Shown one piece after another: positions 10,651 through 22,800 of a stretch of 64,000 nucleotides of DNA. Under the pieces are notes generated by a model that saw only the letters and a list, made by a program, of their open reading frames with translations, was not told the origin of the DNA and ran no database searches. Made by a program: the position numbers and the translations under genes. The stretch comes from Acanthornis magna. Its lineage: Eukaryota > Chordata > Aves > Passeriformes > Acanthizidae. The DNA is taken from positions 248,001 to 312,000 of the forward strand of contig JAWUZG010000297.1 in the NCBI GenBank assembly GCA_036785705.1, in the 5' to 3' direction. The number at the start of each line of letters is the position of its first letter. The stretch's first letter is position 1.

Positions 10651-13371
10651 AAATAGTCCACATCAGCATATTTCTCTCTGCCTCATGACCTTCGGGCGGA
10701 GACTTTTGCAGGTGATGCCTCTAAGGAGCAATTTCTGTTTCAGAAAGGTTACCGTGGTGCCTCCATCGCTCATGTGTCACTAACCCAGCTGGTGCCAGGG
10801 TTCTCGTGTGACTGTGGGCAAACATGAACCATCCCTGGCCTCTCCTTGTTGTTGCCTCCTCTTCAGCCCCTGGCCAGCGAAGATCTGCCACTATTTCCCA
10901 TCTCTGCAGCAGGAGAGGCTGCTCCCAGGGCTGGCACTCAGTGCCAATATCCTACGAGTCCAGGGTCACCTCCTGACCCCGTGCTGTAGGCCACCAAGTT
11001 GGTCTCACCATACAGCGGAAATGCAGTTGTCTTTCTAGGGTTTGTGCAGCTCTCCTATTACCTAGGTGTCAACATAGATAAATTTTTACTTTTCATTGTT
11101 GTTCATGGATATGGCAAGTCATAGTTTAGTTATTAAAGAAATCAGGTGCAGGGAAAATGAACTGTGTGAAAGGTACAGGATGAAAAAAATTAAAAGCCAG
11201 CTTGTAAAGATCTTGCAATAAATATTATAATGAAAGAATAAAAAGTAAGAATGCCATAGGAGAATCTCAGTAGCATAATTCTTACATACAATAATCCATG
11301 ATAGCAAAATAAAATAATGCCATACAGAAAAGATATGGGAGACTCCACAGGGAGTGGAAATAGAGACTGCGGAAGTATTTAGATGACTTTTCCGAGGAAA
11401 TTGCAGGAGAAATTGTTGAGAGAGTAAACTCATTTTGTGAAATTATAATCCAATACACCATCTGGGAATGTGCACAGTTCCAGCTGAGCAAGACGTCTTA
11501 GTGGTTTGGTGTGATAAATGCTAACTCATTGTAAAATCCCATTTTCATGATGTTGTGAATTTATTTCTTCTGTTGAGGGGGAAAAATAGACATAAATATA
11601 CTCAGCTTTATGTCTGAGAGTAGTAAGGGTAGAGAATAAATGAAAATATTTTCAGTACCTTAAATTGCTGAAAAGTCTTGTCAGGCAACCTAATTAGTGT
11701 TTCAAATACATTGCATTACACAAACAACATTGATTTAAATGTTGGACACAAAATGCATATTTTCATCTATGTATTTTAAAAGAAGTTGATGAAATTTGCT
11801 GTGATATGGGATGTCTATAAAATGCCCTTTGCAAAATCATAATTTTCAATCTATTTCTAGTACAGCATGTATCACAGGGCCTGAATCAAGTCTTTAAAAA
11901 CAAATAGATTAGGATTAAATTGGCAGTAAGTGAGAAATAAGAGTTTTGCAGATCCTGGCTTTTGGATGCCTTTCAACCTCAAGTAAGTTACCATTGCCAT
12001 AGCAATTCCTTTTTCTTGTGAGTTAGCAAAATGGGGAAAAGCACTGACTTCTTGGAAAACAAAAGCTTTAGCAGTCAAATGTGACTATGTTAGTGTGCTC
12101 TAGTTATGCAGCATGTAATTTATTTTTCATTAGTATACTGTGCACATAAAACCAAATAGTATTGTTAATTATAAAAGAAAATACTTATTGATGGTTACAG
12201 GTGCTTTGCATGTGGAGCCTCTAAAGAGTATTGTTGATCTAGATATTTACGTCTTTTTAAACTTGGTTTGTTACGTCAGCAAATAATTTTGGGTGTTCTC
12301 TGGATCTGCCCCTGCTGCCCCAGGGCTGTGAGCACCATGCTCACCTGGGAGGTCACTGTAATCATCTTCTCCATAAAAAACCATCCCAGCTGTACGCTAA
12401 TTCCTTTCAGCGGATGCTTTTATTCATCAATTATATTTTCAGCAAAACACTAAACAAAATGGATCCTCTCTCAGTTCTGCCTGCTTTTCCTGTTCCCATG
12501 CCTATTGGGCTCTGCCTCTCACCCCTTCCTTCCATGTTTGTCCCTCCCCCCCAAGCGCTCCCCAGGACTCTGAGCTCTGGTGCCCTTCCTACCTGAGAAG
12601 TGTGAGAGGGGCTGCCTGATCCTTGGCTTCTGAGCTCACAAAGGTGCAGACTGTGCCTCTTGCCCCAGTGCTCCTTGGGGAGGAGAGGAGGGAGATGGGG
12701 CTGTTGACTGTGGCCCATCTCCTGCAGGAGATCGTGGGAAATATGGAGCAAGATGCAAAATGGGAAGCTGATTGCCATAAGGTTTGTCAGATGTATTAAG
12801 TGTGGCGCACTAGGATTGCAATGGAAAGGTTTGTAATTAGCAGCTCTGAAGTGCACTGAGTTGAGTCTGTGGGTGAACACCTTTATCTCGTGGGCCGAAT
12901 TCTCAGTTGGTACCAAGTCACAGTGATTTTTCAAGGGCTGCACTGAGTATTGCTTGTGGTAGTAGCAGTACAGATGAGAATATAGAGAAGACAAATAAGG
13001 AAAAAAACCAACCTTAAAGTTTTGGAAGAATTATATTGACAGTTAGGTGTGAATGTCTGAAATATGACATGCCTCTTTTGCTTGATCTTGGTTTGCCTTC
13101 TAGTGCAACAGGTCCTACTTATCTTCCAAGTTGGTTTTGGGAGGAAAGATGTGTTGTTTTTTTTTTTTAAGAGCAAAAAATTAATAAGTAAGATAACAAA
13201 AATATGCCTATTCTTCTCTTTTTTCTTTGCTTCACTCTTGGGTAGTTTTGTAATGGTCAAATGAGATTAGTTATAAATTTCACGCATCAGTACTTTTTTC
13301 ATATTTCCTCCTGAACTGCTTAAGATCTTTGATTGTGGACAAAGACTAGATGGTACTAGATAATGCAACAA

Positions 13372-13413
13372 TTAAAAAAACAAACAAAGACAACAAAAAA
13401 AACCCCCACCCCT
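13372..13413. repeat. A/C-rich low-complexity tract
   Basis: Runs of A interrupted by C (ACAAACAAAG, ACAACAAAAAAAA) end in a C-rich patch. It is simple sequence with no retroposon body identified on either side. Confidence 0.7.
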
Positions 13414-14679
13414 TGTTCCTTGCAGTCAAGCAGTTCCACCCCTGTGTCTCACTCACATCAAACAAGCTCTCAGGTTATTAATATTGTTAATAACAGTTTT
13501 TGAATTGCCTACTCATATGTGGAGATGTATAAACACCAGGAGAGCTGAAGGTGAGGAATAATAAATAACGTGCCATCAGAAAATATTTAATTACAGTGCA
13601 AAATTGAGATAGCAAGCCTTGTGTGCAGGGAGGAGTGGACCAGTAGCAGCAGCTATAATTCATGATAGGTCAAGCCATCTATGAAGGAAAAGCTTTAATT
13701 TGTAAACCTTGTCAAGCCCAGGGGGAAGCAATTACTGATGAGAAAGAAGTTTCTTTCATGTCAATCTCATCATGAGGGGCTTTTTTGTTTGTTTTTAAAT
13801 AAGGGCGGCTGCTGCTGCTTTTTTTCCCCAGAAACCAACAGGAGTAACATGCAATATAATGTAGATTGAAGAGGAAATTCACCTGTCAGCTTAATGAACA
13901 AATCAGTACTCATTAAACAGACTTAGGTCTCTGAATGTATTTTTTGCAAAGGTAAGGCTAGATTTAATTTCTGAGTGCATCTCTGAGCCAGTACAGCTGC
14001 GAGGTCTTACCAGACCGGTAAAAGCCTTCAGCAGCTGTGTTGCCACCAAGGCACTCCAAGGTACAACTTCGTCCCGTTCTCTTTTGCTGTGCACGTGTGT
14101 AGCAGTTTGCCCTTGGCCCATCCCAGTCTCACATTTTGGTTTCTCTGAGCATCCCAGCTGCAATGGCTGACTCTTTCAGTGTGATAAAATCCAGCATCTG
14201 TCTGTCCTTCCCTGCCTGCTCACAGAGTAAAACCTCAGTGCCTGGACATTCCTCCCTTGGGCCCCAGAGGGACTCACTCCACGTCACAGTCCTGCCTCAG
14301 GGAAGGAGATGGAGTCTCGTGGAGTTGGCTACAGAGACAAGCAAATATGCGCTATTTTTTGGGGGGGAAAAAGTACTCATAGAATTCTGTTTTGTTTGGC
14401 GTGAAAGTGTTTCTTTCATATGAGATCAAAGAACAAAAAGCACCTTTTCAAGATATTTGTGCTGCCTTGTGGCTTTGCCATAATTAATTTGTTACTAGTT
14501 TTTATCTCAGTAAAAGACTCTGAGCTTTTCTGAAACTCATGTTTATGTATATGTCTTTGTAAAAGAACTACATAAATAAGGTAAATTTAGGTGTTGTGGG
14601 GCTGTTCTGTGCAAAATTTTCTTTATAATTTTTAACAGCATTCTAGAAGGCATTAGTTCCAACTCGGTCTCCTTTACAG

Positions 14680-14746
14680 GAAATATCAGTTTCGATTTGA
14701 ACAGCTGATACGCAAGGGTGTGGATCCAATAGGAAAAATTAACAGG
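14680..14746 (+). other. candidate internal coding exon, 67 nt
   Basis: A pyrimidine-containing acceptor (CGGTCTCCTTTACAG, AG at 14678-14679) is followed by one base and then 22 open codons reading KYQFRFEQLIRKGVDP and then IGKINR. GT at 14747-14748 follows (AGG|GTATTG, a weak donor). Without the donor the frame would run four more codons to TGA. The peptide has the charge and hydrophobic spacing of an ordinary globular or helical protein segment, and the nucleotide sequence is not low-complexity. I cannot name the protein. If real, the flanking sequence is intron of a plus-strand gene. A chance open frame or non-coding conserved element remains possible. Confidence 0.3.
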
Positions 14747-14855
14747 GTATTGTTACCATGAATGTGAAGAAGTAGCTAAAGCATTTAGTGTGCAACTTGC
14801 TGTTGAAAGCCACTTTGTTACCTTGTCACTTCAAGAGGCTAATGACATGTTAGTT

Positions 14856-14881
14856 AAAAAAAGAAAAAAAGAAAAAAAGAA
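14856..14881. repeat. (A7G)3 microsatellite
   Basis: Three consecutive units of AAAAAAAG with period 8. It is a purine-only simple repeat with no retroposon body attached. Confidence 0.85.
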
Positions 14882-14999
14882 GCTCCAAGGTAAATCACAA
14901 AACCGTATTTCAGAGGAACTGAATAGGAATTGTGGTAAAAATTGAAAATTACGGGCATGTGGCTCTTAATTAATGTGAATTTAAAGGCCATATGGAGAA

Positions 15000-15585
15000 G
15001 AGCCAACACAGCATTTGTAAAGAGAAGTCATGCTTCAGAAATCAGTGTAATTCCCTGATGGTCTCTGCAAGTGTATGCAAGGGAAGTCTCTCATTAAAGG
15101 CTCTCAAAGATATTAAATTCCTGTGAAGTAAGAGAATTAACCATTGGTTGAAAGATAAAACAGAAAAGGTATATTTGTTAGCTCAGCTGAAGGAGAGAGG
15201 GCAGCGGTGAAGTCCAGTATGGGTGCACGCAGCACAACATACTCATACATGATAACGGAAAGAGCTTGCATACTGTGGGGATTAATGCTGGATCCAATTC
15301 TGTGTAGAGAAATCTTAAATGGCGCACAAGAGAGGGGAACACATCAGAACCTCAAAAGGAAGTGTAGAAATTATTGGAAAAGAAATTGGAAAACAGAGCA
15401 GGGAACATCAGTACCAGATCGTGGGTTGGTGGTTCTCTCACATTTGGACCCTTCTTCCCTCTCCGTTCACAGAGGCGTGGTAGAGCTGAATGAAGTATCT
15501 AGAAGAAGGATTGAAATTATGGAACAGTTTACATTCTAGAGAATCCTCAGTTTAGGACTCTCCAGGCTGGATAAGTCGACTGTGG
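15000..15585 (+). mobile_element. ancient CR1/L3-like LINE relic (RT region)
   Basis: Several stretches align in order with the reverse-transcriptase and downstream part of CR1-type LINEs as I remember them. A TGGTTGAAAGATAAAACAGA block (about 15,144) is followed by CAACATACTCATACATGATA (15,235-15,254), which reads NILIHD where CR1 elements have FNIFINDL. Near the end, GAAATTATGGAACAG and CTCCAGGCTGGATAAG match the downstream portion. Many frameshifts and stops are present, so it is long dead. The plus-strand open frame 15207-15539 is a by-product. The boundaries are approximate and the family assignment is tentative. Confidence 0.5.
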
Positions 15586-17360
15586 AGAAATATATTTTTA
15601 AGCTGAGTTTTGTCAGCATTTACCACCTATACATTTTCTGGATTGAAAATACAAAAATTGAACATGCCTCTTTAAACAAACAAACCAGCCCCCATCTCTA
15701 AAGAGTTTATGTATTATTTTAAAGTACATTTTCAAGAGAGTTGTGGAATTATTAAGCAATCTTGCATCAAACTTCTGGATCTTTAGCTGCTACTCTCACA
15801 GGATATACCTCAGTTCTCTTGCTGAGGGAACTGCACAAATATAGTGCATATTTTAAGAGTATGAAAACTGATATAAGCACAGATGGTGCTAAATTGTAGT
15901 TGCTGCATCCACGGCTTGAGCCTGCAGTAGTTTCTGGAAGTACCAAGAGTCCACCTTGCATCTTACTGTTTTGGTGGTTTTGTGTGAATTCCTGCCCTCA
16001 GATAAAGTGCTGTTTACATTAAAGTTCACGCTTTAATCAGAGACAAGCACAGCAGAAAAATTAAGGAGCTGTTTTGGCCAGAGTTGCTTTTGATGTTGGA
16101 TTGCATGGAGTACAGAGCACTGATATGAGGGAGGAGAAGTGTGGAGGGCTCCTCTAAGCAAAGCACTTTCAACTTCCTCACCTTTATTACAGTTACGGAC
16201 AAAACAAATGAAAGCTTGCTTGTTTTGTTGTTTCCTGGCTTTGCCTGGGTTCTTCTAGGAGGTTTCTGTTTGAGTACAAGTGTATTCTTCTCTGTGTTGC
16301 TGCTTCACACTTGGTTTTGTTCCATCAGGATGTTTGTTTAACAACCTGCTCCGCTGGCTGCTGTCCAGGTGAATGCTGGCATCTAGCAAATAGCAAAGCC
16401 ATTTTCCCTCCAAGAATTAATATGTGTAAGGTTGTGGGGAGACAGATGGAGGAATTTAAATAATTGCATACCATTTAAATACACATGGACCATGGGTGTG
16501 GTGCGGAATGTGGAGAGCAAAGGGCAGCTGGAATAGAGGACAGTTTGAGGGCTGGCTGTAGACCAGGACATTTGCAGGCTCAGATGCACACCTGGTGAAA
16601 GTATGTCTGGACATAGTGGAAGAAAGGAGGTATATGGGCTCATCTGGGTTCTACCATCCTTTTTGATCCTCCTGCTACTAAAAGCTATTTCGTGATGAGG
16701 AGAGTATGCGACCTTTAATGTTCACCAATAAGTCCCAGCTTTTTTGCTTCAGTGTCCTCAGTAAAAGCCTTTTAAATCAAAATTCTGCTCCCATTTCAGC
16801 ATGGCTGGAAATGAAACTTGCTAAAACCTGATGAATAGGCTCTACCAGCTTTCTTTGCTCCATGTTTGATTGTTTCCTCGCTTGCATAGCCTGTTTAATA
16901 TCTCAGATATACTAATTTCTTTTCTATGTGTTGACAAGCACTCTGCAGCACACCTTCTGGTATTCAGCTATTACATATATGATAAATGAACACTCCAGTG
17001 TCAGGTATACTGAAAATCAATGCTGTTAATATGCAAACAAATGGCAGACCTGTAACCTCTCGAAAGGGAAAGCATCTCAGTAGCTACAGGAATCAAAACC
17101 TTCATGATTTGGTGTTACCTTGTGAAATCTGCATTCAGAATGATAATTCAGGCTAATGGCTTCATGCTCCCGTGGGGCAGCTGAAATAGATTCTGAAATG
17201 GCATAAGAAAAGGGTATAGTAAATAAACGCAATGAGCTGTCAAAGAATATTTCTACATCAAACAAGTCTCTGAACCTTTTTGTGCTTCATAATATGACCT
17301 TTTCTAGCTGCTCTGTTTTTTGCCTGAATCAGATCATGAAATGAAACACATTAGCTACAA

Positions 17361-17383
17361 AATAAAAATAATAATAATAATAA
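17361..17383. repeat. (AAT)n microsatellite
   Basis: About six consecutive AAT/ATA triplets follow an AATAAAAATA lead-in. It is a simple repeat with no associated element. Confidence 0.85.
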
Positions 17384-17481
17384 ACAACCATTTATATAGC
17401 CACTAAAAGTGTTAGAATATGGTAGAGAGAATTCTATTAATTTACAGTAGATTGGTGAGGATAAAACACCCTTTGATTGCA

Positions 17482-17494
17482 GTTGCTAAGCAAC
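17482..17494. promoter_or_regulatory. RFX X-box-like palindrome
   Basis: GTTGCTAAGCAAC is a perfect palindrome of two 6-bp half sites with a 1-nt spacer. It closely follows the X-box pattern bound by RFX transcription factors (GTNRCC, 0-3 spacer, RGYAAC), with T instead of C at position six. Binding is inference. No promoter is recognised near it. Confidence 0.4.
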
Positions 17495-19844
17495 CCTTTT
17501 CTGAGCAGATGTAGGTACCATTCCTGTTTGTTTAACACCAGCCGTACTGGAGTCTGGCCGCAAAATATGTTACAGCAGCAGCAGGGAATAGCAAAGGAGA
17601 ACAATTTTAGCATTGTGATGCTGAAGGATCTTTCTCTTGCATCCTTCATGCATGAATAATACAAATGAGATTGCACGGAGAAAGCTTGACACATTGGATA
17701 AAATAAGCTTGTATTACCGTGTTTTCACCTGTTGCTCACAAGATTATTTGTTAAAAAAAAAAAGTCATTATTCCCATTCTGCATGTGTGGAAATGGGACA
17801 CAGAAATGTTAGACTTCCCTATCAAAAGCTGCTGTAGCTGCTCATTAGGCAGCATCAGGGCTGAAAGCAGACCCCTGGTCTTCTCAGCCCCATACTCAGT
17901 GGTCTGTGTAGAGTTCAAAAGATATATTTGTCCTCAGAGTAATACACTCCAGCCAGCTATGTAGGATGATTTTGTGGTATTTATTTTACAGGAAACATCA
18001 TTCATATTCAAGGGATTGTATCAGTGCTTCGAAAGACAATAACCAGAGTGTATAAAGAAATGTGATCTATGCTTCTGTATAAACACTGGTGTAACATATG
18101 TTTTTGTCATTTATACTTAACTCCCAGAATGTACTTACTTATGTTATTTACTTTTACAATCCAAAATTAAGTATATGTTATTCCAGACAAAGAGTGAGAG
18201 AGCAATCTGTTTGGATGCCTATTGAAAATTCATGTTCAGGGTGTTAAAGTGTAGTGATTTCCTTCCAGAAGACCTCAGACTCAGAAGGCCAAATGTATGC
18301 AAAGAACACTTGCTCCAGAGGATCTTTGCCATTGGGAGTGGTGAAAATAACACTCTTTTGCTGCATGTTGTGATGGCTTTTGGCATGGGCATGTGAATGA
18401 GGCAAAGATATAAAAGAGGAGAAGGGTTCATCACCCCATCCAATTTTTATACTACAAATAATTAAACCGTAATTTAGAGAATATGAGGTTCAATTACTGC
18501 CGTCGGTACTGAGTACAAGGTGATATCTGTGATAGTGTTCAGTTTGTCTTTTGTTAGTTTCACAGGTTGTGAGCAGGCTTTTTGTTTTTAACCCCTGGAT
18601 ATAGGAGGGGGGATCTGCTTTCTTTTTGGCAGGGGAAAGAGAATTTGGAGACGGGACGTTTTCCTCAGCTTAAAAGAAATAATGATCTCTTCAGAAGAAA
18701 CTAATCTGGGTTTGATGATTTGGGTTTATGGTCTGTACCCTTTCATGTGTGCAGCTGTGGCTGCTTGTAGGAAAGCTGGGGTGTCCCAGGAGTGACATAG
18801 GCAGGGCATCCTTAGTTATTCTGAAAAGTGCCTATTTCCACAGCCTGGGAGGGTAAGGGGAGGACTGAGTGCTGGGGGAGAGCTGGAGGCAGAAGTCCCC
18901 AAAGAGTTTTAGCCACAGGTATTCTGGTTTTGTTTCTTTAATTAATCAGTGCATGGTAAACTTCCTTCCCAATTTGTCATCATTTGAGTAATTATATCTA
19001 ATATAGCTGAGGGTTCCCGAGGTGATCGGTGTTTTCAGTACCATGCAGACAAGCTATAAGGTGAGAGTTCTGGGGCTGGGGACAGCCCCACAAACAGGTC
19101 TGAGCTGCTGCATGGTGAAAGAACTTCTCAGGGAGAAATGGGACTTCTCAGGACTGAAATCCAGTAGGCAGAGAAAACACATGCCCAGAATTATAATTTG
19201 AGCTTGGTGATATTTATTATAATGCTAGCAGTTTTGTTTGTTTGTTTATTTTCTTATTTTTTGAAAAGGTAAATGCTTAAAAAAATGGCTTTGCCTGGGA
19301 ATTCAGAAGTTTTGAAGTGGAAATTTTGTGTTGTGATAGGTATTTTTAAAGCTTATGCAGCTCCAGAGGAATGGAGTTGACCTCTTAAATAAGTTTACGC
19401 AATAATACCATCTATATGTTCAGAAATTAAATGAATGTTCAAGAAGGAACGAGCTTTCAGTACAGCTGCAGCTTTGACAAAAGAAAATGTAGTTTTATAA
19501 AGGCCCACATCAGGGTGAAAGAACACTGATTATTAACCTGCCCATCGAGTCATTGTAGTGCTTTCATCAGAACTAACAGTGAAGATGTTTTATAAACATA
19601 AATACACAAATATTTATGAAACAGGACTTGCAATGTATTTCTGTTCATAACAATCTTGACCTCACTGTTCAACCCTTACCAGAGTTCTTCTAGTTTCTCT
19701 TGCATAGCATAGTATCTGTTTGTTTTTCTCCAGTTAATCAGTTAATCAGGTGGGGTTTAAGTGTTGTACTAATCACAAACAATGTTAATGAAGATGGCTT
19801 ACAGTCCTTTTGCATGTTGTAAATTCTTTCTTTTTCCTCCCCAG

Positions 19845-19851
19845 AAGACAG
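19845..19851 (+). other. candidate 7-nt microexon
   Basis: A strong pyrimidine tract and acceptor (TTCTTTCTTTTTCCTCCCCAG) ends at 19844. The seven bases AAGACAG follow, and then a near-consensus donor (CAG|GTAAGA) begins at 19852. An RBFOX-type TGCATG lies 28 bases upstream of the acceptor AG (19811-19816). Close pairing of a strong acceptor and donor is the hallmark of neuronal microexons, but it also occurs by chance. If real, the region is an intron of an unidentified plus-strand gene. Confidence 0.25.
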
Positions 19852-22800
19852 GTAAGAAGGAGCCTCTGAGGTATGAGAAATGAAAGTGTATTTTAAAAAA
19901 ATTATTAGAAATACACATTTATATTTTTGAGTAATCTTTCCTTTAAATTGTCTGTGAATATATTTCGGTCATGAAGCTTAAGGGAATAACTCCGTTATGT
20001 CTAAGAGGTCCTTTTAGAGCTCAGTTTCTATCATCCCAACTATTAAAACCTCATGAAATGAACAGGTGTAGTGCCACCAAGAAAACCCTCATCTCTGGAG
20101 CACACTTTGATATAGTTTTGGTATGGTGTAAAAGAAATGTTTGTACTTCAGTTGCTTGGTATGAATGGCAGTAACTTTTCAGTTTCATGGAGCAGTGCAA
20201 TACTTGGTCTCAAGGTGTACAGTCTCCTTTCCTTTACACATGTACTTTACATTAATAATAATGAGTATTACACATTTGGATTATCATTAGGCTATTTTGA
20301 AAAAACTTTCAGTAATTTCTTAGATGAATTCTTATTTAGTGTTTGAAGTGTGTTGAAAGGTACAGGTGATTTTGACCATGAGAAAAGGAAAGGAATTCTG
20401 CAGAAATTAGCTGTTTTCAGTGCTTTATTCCAGCTGAGAATTAGATAATGTATTAAAAAGACAAAAGCTAATCTTTCCCCCTCTGTAAAAGTCATTACCA
20501 TTTAACAACTGCTGGAGGACTTGTATGAAGTACTTTAGAGGTCTCAATTCAGTTTCTAGAGCGCAGATGTCTTTAAAGTACCACAAATATCCTAGAAATT
20601 ATGGTATTTTAGCCCTTGTGTTTTGAGCAGATGATCTACGTGTTATGGATGTGGAGAGGGAAGCTGACTAATTTTGCCAAACCAGGCATGTCTTTTGTCC
20701 AATACCTTATATTCTGGGATTCGAGTGAGAAGTGAAGAAGTGCTGAGGCAGCAATTGCAGTCATCCAGTTTAACACAGAGCAGAGGGAGTGTGACTGTGA
20801 TTTAGGAATAAAAGAACGTGATAAGTAAGTTTTGGACATTAGCTGCTCTGCTAATGTACTATTTTGTGTGACAGGAATGGGTATATAGATTTCTGTCCCT
20901 GAAATTGTTCATTTTTTGCTTCACTGAATGAAAGTTGTTGAAATCATAACTTTTGTCTCTGTCAGCTTACTTTCATTAGCCTTATTCATAATACGAAATC
21001 TCCTCAGTCTATGATAGTTTATGTTTAAAAGATCTGTAGTTATTTTCAGATTGCTTTTATTCAGTTCCCCATCCATTAAGCTTTTTTGTAACATCCTGTT
21101 TTTTCACTAGTGGCTGTAATTTTCATGTGCTTTGTTTAAAGTTCTGCTTGTTATTTTTGTTTTCCTGTCTCCTGAATTTGTGACTGTAGAGCATCTCCTG
21201 TATAACTTCCTCTGGTTTAAACTTTTCACTGATTTTGATGGACAGTCCTCCTTTTTATTGATTATTTTCATCTGAATCAGAGTATGAAAACACACTAGGC
21301 AGATGCTACAGTCCATCTAGTCATGTGTTTCAGCTTGCTATTTATTTTCAGTACCAGGCAATTTGTGTGTTTGCCCTTACTGTTTAATGGGATTCCTTCT
21401 CCTGGAGCTGGGACTAATTTTCTTTTCATTGTGCTGCAATTTGAAGAGATTCTGAAAAACAAATAGTAACACATGAATTTCATAGACATCCTACTGCATA
21501 CTGAAAATGGAGGAGGACCGGAACATGAAGGAAATGGATGAAAAATTAGAGTCCTTGATACAGGCAAAAGGCAAAAGCTCGGTTTTTTGGATATAACGTG
21601 GACAATTAGTGTAGTCGACACTGTTCAAAAGATAGAAAGGTAACACAGATTAAGGTGAACAGAATTTTAACAATCTTTGTTAGGAAAAAAGTACTCTTAG
21701 TTGACTTAAAGTGTGGTCAGATAATTAGAATATAATTTTATAATTTTAAAATTAGATGGTACACTTGACTGCAGCCAAAATTCAGCACCCAAACTGTCTC
21801 ATCCTGTGAGGGGACCAGAATATTTTGATGTAATTTGTGGTTAAAATTTTCATGTCTCTTCTGTAGACCAGCATAAATCTGTTTCTTTCTTGTTTCTATA
21901 GCTTTAGTCTGCAAACCAGTCAACATCACTGTGAGAGAATGATGGTCTCCATACAGGGTGGTCTTGAACACACAGTGATTATTCAAAGTTGTAGAACAGT
22001 CAGCTAATCATGACACCAGCCTTTCTTCCTCATTTTCTAGTGGCAACATTTTAGAAAGCCCGTGGACTCCTGTAATATGAGTGGTTTTGGTCATGGTTAA
22101 TAATGGCTGATGCTTTTTCTGACTCTTGCCTCTCCTAGCATCAGAAACTAAATATATATTTTTTTTAAAAAGTTTTCTGTTTTGCTTACATTTAAAAATT
22201 ATTCCAAAAATAAAACAATCTTGATTTGTCACCTGTTATCTATTATTTGTCAGAAGGAATGACAAATATACTCATCTAATAAATGCTGAAGTAAGGATCC
22301 AGTGCAGCCAGCGCCTAAATTGCTTTTGTGTATTACAGTGGATAAAAATCTAGAAAAGGAATTGAGTATTGATTTTCCTAATCTGTTTTGATTTTGAATC
22401 AACAGAAAATGCATACACATGCAGCGCCCATACCAAAAAAGCTTCTTTTTAGGTCTGAACTTTCTTACATGCTTATATATATCTGCACAAAATATACAAA
22501 GATCTCACTTCTCTCATTTGCAAATATTTTGCATTGAGTCTACATTTCTTTTGACATAGAAAACCCTAAAGCATTCCCTTAAAGTCACTACCACTCTTGC
22601 TATCATCACCAGGCTTTAAAATTGTGTCTTAGATTTTGCTAAGTCCCTTACTTAAGTAATATTTTATTGGTTTAAAGCCTGAATCTCAACTTCTGCTTTT
22701 ATTTATGTTTGATTGGCTTTCTTCCTGCTGTGTCTGGAGTGGTATATGCATCTGCAAATGATCTGAGTTTGCTAATGCGGAGATTTATAGGTGTCTTTTT

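Larger units (their letters stand above)
8562..14679. other. unique non-coding sequence with minor simple repeats
   Basis: No gene is recognised. GC-richer patches at about 10,770-11,030 and 12,290-12,700 contain overlapping open frames on both strands. One is the longest frame in the window (12431-12994, minus, 187 codons), but it has no domain, signal peptide or splice pattern I can support. The segment also holds an imperfect TG/TA tract (9096-9143) and an A/C-rich tract (13372-13413). Confidence 0.65.

Noticed and set aside
12431..12994. Longest open frame in the window, 187 codons, minus strand
   Set aside because: It lies over a GC-richer, pyrimidine-biased patch, has no recognisable domain or splice context, and competes with open frames on the other strand. 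Frames of this size can arise by chance in 64 kb.
18840..18890. G-run cluster as a second G-quadruplex
   Set aside because: One loop is about 13 nt, outside the usual 1-7 nt rule.
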